A DNA stretch of 7,575 nucleotides from Clostridiales bacterium UBA4644 (GTDB taxonomy: Bacteria; Bacillota; Clostridia; Oscillospirales; Butyricicoccaceae), in contig DHMK01000039.1 in NCBI GenBank assembly GCA_002405755.1, positions 1,613 to 9,187 of the forward strand. The letters run 5' to 3'. Each line of letters opens with the position of its first letter. Within the stretch, counting starts at the first letter, position 1. Below are positions 6,141 through 7,575 of the stretch, piece after piece. The position numbers and the translations under genes are program-made. The notes beneath the pieces were generated by a model. The model was not told where the DNA came from and did no database searches. It saw only the letters and a program-made list of their open reading frames with translations.

Positions 6141-7012
6141 CAGACGCCCTCCTCTCCTGCGGCCAGCGGCGCGGCAAAGGCCGTCAAAACCTCCCGCGCC
6201 CGGTCATATTCGCCCCGATCCATCAGAGCATAAACGGTCTGCAGCTGATTGCGCAGGTCGTGCCGCAGCCGGGCGGTCTCCTCGATGCGCGCCACCACAC
6301 GGTCATAATAGTCCAGCTGCTGCTGAAGCTGTTTTTCCAAAAGCTCCGCCTGCTGCCGGGCCAGCTGCTGCGCGGTATAATTCCGCAGCCCGCGAAACAG
6401 CAGAAAGTCTGCCAGCACGCAGCCCAGCGCCATGGCGCCCAGCAGCAGATAATCCTGCGGCGATGCATGGAGAAGCAGGGAAAACACCGTGGCGAAGATC
6501 AGCGGGAAATGCTGGCTCAGGGGCACCAGCACAAACCGCCGCAGATAGGGCTCTGCCTGGGAACGGACGCTGCGCTTCCAGAGCCGCACCAGCACCCAGC
6601 ACAGCAGGGCAAAGATGTTCCAAAACATGATCTGGACCATCAGCATGATCCGCGGCTCGTTGAACACCAGAGCATTGTTGACATATCTGCCGAAGAGCAG
6701 CACCGTCAGCATGGTGGTCACGGCCTCCGTCACCACCGACAGCAGAGAGATCAGAACCGCGGCGAAGACCACCCGCAGGCTGCGCTTTTCAGAAAACAGC
6801 AGCACCAGCGTCAACCACAAAACAGAGGAGGCAATGGTGCGCAGCCAGCCGTAGACGCTCTCCCCGGGGATCAGAAAGATGGGAAGGCAGGCCACCTGCC
6901 ACAGCAGGGAAAACAGCCATTTTCGGCGGATGGGCACCATGCGGAGGATCGCCCAGATACAGATCACATTATAGGGAACGGAGCACAGCATGCCCCAAAG
7001 CGGCAGAGACAT
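6140..7012 (-). CDS. AgrC-like membrane sensor with His box but no ATPase domain
   Basis: This 290-residue protein has about seven hydrophobic segments (roughly 5-25, 32-50, 55-74, 80-107, 122-143, 160-182, 186-206). They are followed by a Gln/Glu-rich coiled coil (about 207-245) and the acceptor box RHDLRNQL (250-257, His251). It ends 33 residues later (AAPLAAGEEGV, stop), just where a GHKL kinase would begin its ATPase domain. The frame is open back to 7120, but a promoter (7050-7078) lies inside that extension. The ATG at 7012 has GAGGTG 5 nt upstream and starts directly before the first membrane segment, so 7012 is preferred. The stop overlaps the ATG of the ATPase-bearing paralogue by one base. 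Loss by simple frameshift is unlikely, because the next gene starts with its own membrane segments. Inferred role: membrane sensing half and phospho-acceptor of a heteromeric kinase. The signal is unknown. Confidence 0.85.
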   Translation of the reverse strand: MSLPLWGMLCSVPYNVICIWAILRMVPIRRKWLFSLLWQVACLPIFLIPGESVYGWLRTIASSVLWLTLVLLFSEKRSLRVVFAAVLISLLSVVTEAVTTMLTVLLFGRYVNNALVFNEPRIMLMVQIMFWNIFALLCWVLVRLWKRSVRSQAEPYLRRFVLVPLSQHFPLIFATVFSLLLHASPQDYLLLGAMALGCVLADFLLFRGLRNYTAQQLARQQAELLEKQLQQQLDYYDRVVARIEETARLRHDLRNQLQTVYALMDRGEYDRAREVLTAFAAPLAAGEEGV

Positions 7013-7039
7013 CGAAACACCTCGATCCAAATATGCAGA

Positions 7040-7072
7040 ATTCTGAAAAAGCATACCATATTCTGCAAAAAG
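7040..7072. repeat. Direct repeat overlapping the kinase promoter (possible operator)
   Basis: ATTCTGAAAAAG (7040-7051) and ATTCTGCAAAAAG (7060-7072) are near-identical and start 20 bp apart, about two helical turns. One copy fills the spacer between -35 and -10; the other overlaps the -10 and start site. CAGAATTCTG (7036-7045) is also a perfect palindrome, and TGCAGAAT (7034-7041) has its inverse ATTCTGCA at 7060-7067. Paired direct repeats suit a LytTR regulator, though the motif does not clearly match the usual GTT-containing consensus. Confidence 0.5.
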
Positions 7073-7078
7073 AAACAA
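7050..7078 (-). promoter_or_regulatory. Putative promoter of the kinase operon
   Basis: On the minus strand TTGTTT (7073-7078) is followed after 17 nt by TATGCT (7050-7055), with TGG just before the -10, giving an extended -10. Transcription would start near 7043, about 30 nt before the preferred ATG at 7012. This supports the shorter protein start. Confidence 0.55.
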
Positions 7079-7148
7079 GTGCCGCCCGAAGGAAAATGCG
7101 GCTTTATTGCAAAACTGCAAAGCGGAGCAGGCTGCGCCCGCTGCCCTC

Positions 7149-7176
7149 TTGACATTTTTCCGGCAGGGGCTATAAT
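7149..7176 (+). promoter_or_regulatory. Consensus promoter of the TetR-family gene
   Basis: A perfect TTGACA (7149-7154) and a perfect TATAAT (7171-7176) are 16 nt apart. Transcription would begin near 7183, about 28 nt before the ATG at 7211. So strong a promoter on a repressor gene suggests negative autoregulation. Confidence 0.8.
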
Positions 7177-7180
7177 AGTG

Positions 7181-7198
7181 CTAACGACTATTAGTTAG
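7181..7198. promoter_or_regulatory. Inverted repeat at the TetR gene start site (putative operator)
   Basis: CTAAC (7181-7185) and GTTAG (7194-7198) form an inverted repeat around 8 nt, lying on the predicted transcription start just after the -10. Position and AT-rich symmetry fit an autoregulatory TetR operator; the exact half-sites are uncertain. Confidence 0.5.
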
Positions 7199-7210
7199 TG
7201 AGGGATGCAA

Positions 7211-7575
7211 ATGCAGCGGGAGGATGTGAAACGGGAAGACACGAAGCAGAGGATCCTGGACAAGGCCCTGGAGCTGTTTTCCACCCAGGGCTACGATGCC
7301 GTAAGCGTTGGGGAGATCGCAAAGGCGGTGGGCATCAAGGCACCCTCGCTTTATAACCATTTTCCAAGCAAGCAGGCGATTTTCGACGCCATCGTGGAGT
7401 CCACGGCGGCGCAGTATGAAGCCGATACGGGCCGGATCGATATCCATGTCCAGAACGCGGCGCAGGATATTCCTGTTTTTGCCGAGATCACGCCGGAGGG
7501 CCTCTTCGAAAAGGTGCGGCAGATCTTTGAATATTCGCTGCACAACGAAGCCATCAGCCGGTTCCGCCGCATGAT
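7211..7575 (+). CDS. TetR/AcrR-family transcriptional regulator, N-terminal part (3' truncated)
   Basis: The frame is open from ATG 7211 to the window edge, giving 121 complete residues. Residues about 11-60 are a typical TetR helix-turn-helix domain: a first helix with QRILDKALELFSTQGYDA, then VSVGEIAKAVGIKAPSLYNHF, where the recognition helix APSLYNHF and the following SKQAIFDAI are near consensus. The ligand-binding domain has only begun (EITPEGLFEKVRQIFEY), so ligand and targets cannot be told. ATG 7211 is preferred over the in-frame ATG at 7205 because GAGGG (7200-7204) gives a 6-nt spacing to 7211 and none to 7205. It is transcribed away from the kinase operon from its own strong promoter. 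It may control a downstream gene outside the window, itself, or less likely the kinase operon. Confidence 0.93.
   Translation, partial: MQREDVKREDTKQRILDKALELFSTQGYDAVSVGEIAKAVGIKAPSLYNHFPSKQAIFDAIVESTAAQYEADTGRIDIHVQNAAQDIPVFAEITPEGLFEKVRQIFEYSLHNEAISRFRRM

Larger units (their letters stand above)
7013..7210. promoter_or_regulatory. Divergent intergenic region between kinase operon and TetR gene
   Basis: This 198-bp stretch holds two outward promoters (7050-7078 minus, 7149-7176 plus), a direct repeat on the kinase promoter, a palindrome at the TetR promoter and three TGCAAA copies (7064, 7108, 7116). No small gene or peptide precursor with a convincing ribosome binding site was found. Confidence 0.7.

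Noticed and set aside
5409..6233. 274-codon + strand open frame opposite the ATPase-bearing kinase gene
   Set aside because: Arg/Ala/Gln-rich translation with no domain, fully antisense to a clear GHKL kinase. It begins beyond the terminator with no promoter or ribosome binding site that I can see.
5295..7012. Frameshift or sequencing error splitting one normal kinase into two frames
   Set aside because: The downstream protein starts with its own membrane segments and its own copy of the dimerisation helix, so the two are not halves of one broken reading frame.
6260..7198. 312-codon + strand open frame opposite the sensor half
   Set aside because: His/Gln-rich translation that reads opposite the membrane segments and coiled coil; a shadow of the real gene that runs into the TetR promoter.
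7013..7210. AgrD-like pheromone precursor or AgrB gene for the AgrC-like sensor
   Set aside because: No short frame with a ribosome binding site and a typical precursor pattern was found here or in 4267-4505, and no AgrB-like protein is encoded in the window.
1..7575. CRISPR arrays, tRNA/rRNA genes, insertion sequences or attachment sites
   Set aside because: No regularly spaced repeats, tRNA-like cloverleaf, transposase or flanking target duplication was seen on either strand.

Overview
The window is about 7.6 kb of GC-rich DNA. Low-GC-style promoters, strong GGAGG-type ribosome binding sites, AgrC/AgrA-like GHKL and LytTR signalling proteins, an M3 oligoendopeptidase and a secreted class 3 lipase-like protein all point to a high-GC member of the Bacillota. 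A gut clostridial lineage such as the Oscillospiraceae is most likely. This is an inference from protein style and composition; there is no rRNA or other taxonomic marker here.

Layout, left to right. (1) The 3' part of an M3-family oligoendopeptidase on the + strand, ending at a bidirectional terminator. (2) Two minus-strand genes facing it: a 180-residue membrane protein of unknown function, then a 931-residue exported protein with a class 3 lipase head, a long beta-repeat stalk, a calcium-binding Asp motif and a C-terminal sandwich-like domain. (3) A 239-bp divergent promoter region with GC-rich hairpins. (4) A + strand LytTR response regulator, start reassigned to 4506. (5) A second bidirectional terminator. 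(6) A convergent, translationally coupled pair of minus-strand sensor kinase genes. (7) A 198-bp divergent promoter region, then the start of a TetR-family regulator running off the right edge.

The most unusual part is the two-component system. The two kinase genes are paralogues, with a gapless match through the dimerisation helix, but each keeps only half of the catalytic machinery. The upstream protein (about seven membrane segments) has an intact RHDLRNQ phospho-acceptor box and stops before any ATPase domain. The downstream protein (two membrane segments) has a complete GHKL ATPase domain, but Arg replaces the acceptor His. Their genes share one base (TGATG). The simplest reading is a split, heteromeric histidine kinase in which the downstream protein phosphorylates His251 of the upstream one, and the phosphate passes to Asp56 of the convergent LytTR regulator. 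The regulator's divergent neighbours (the membrane protein and the lipase-like protein) are plausible but unproven targets. No AgrB/AgrD-type peptide module is visible. The longest stretches without a gene are 239 bp and 198 bp; both are described below.
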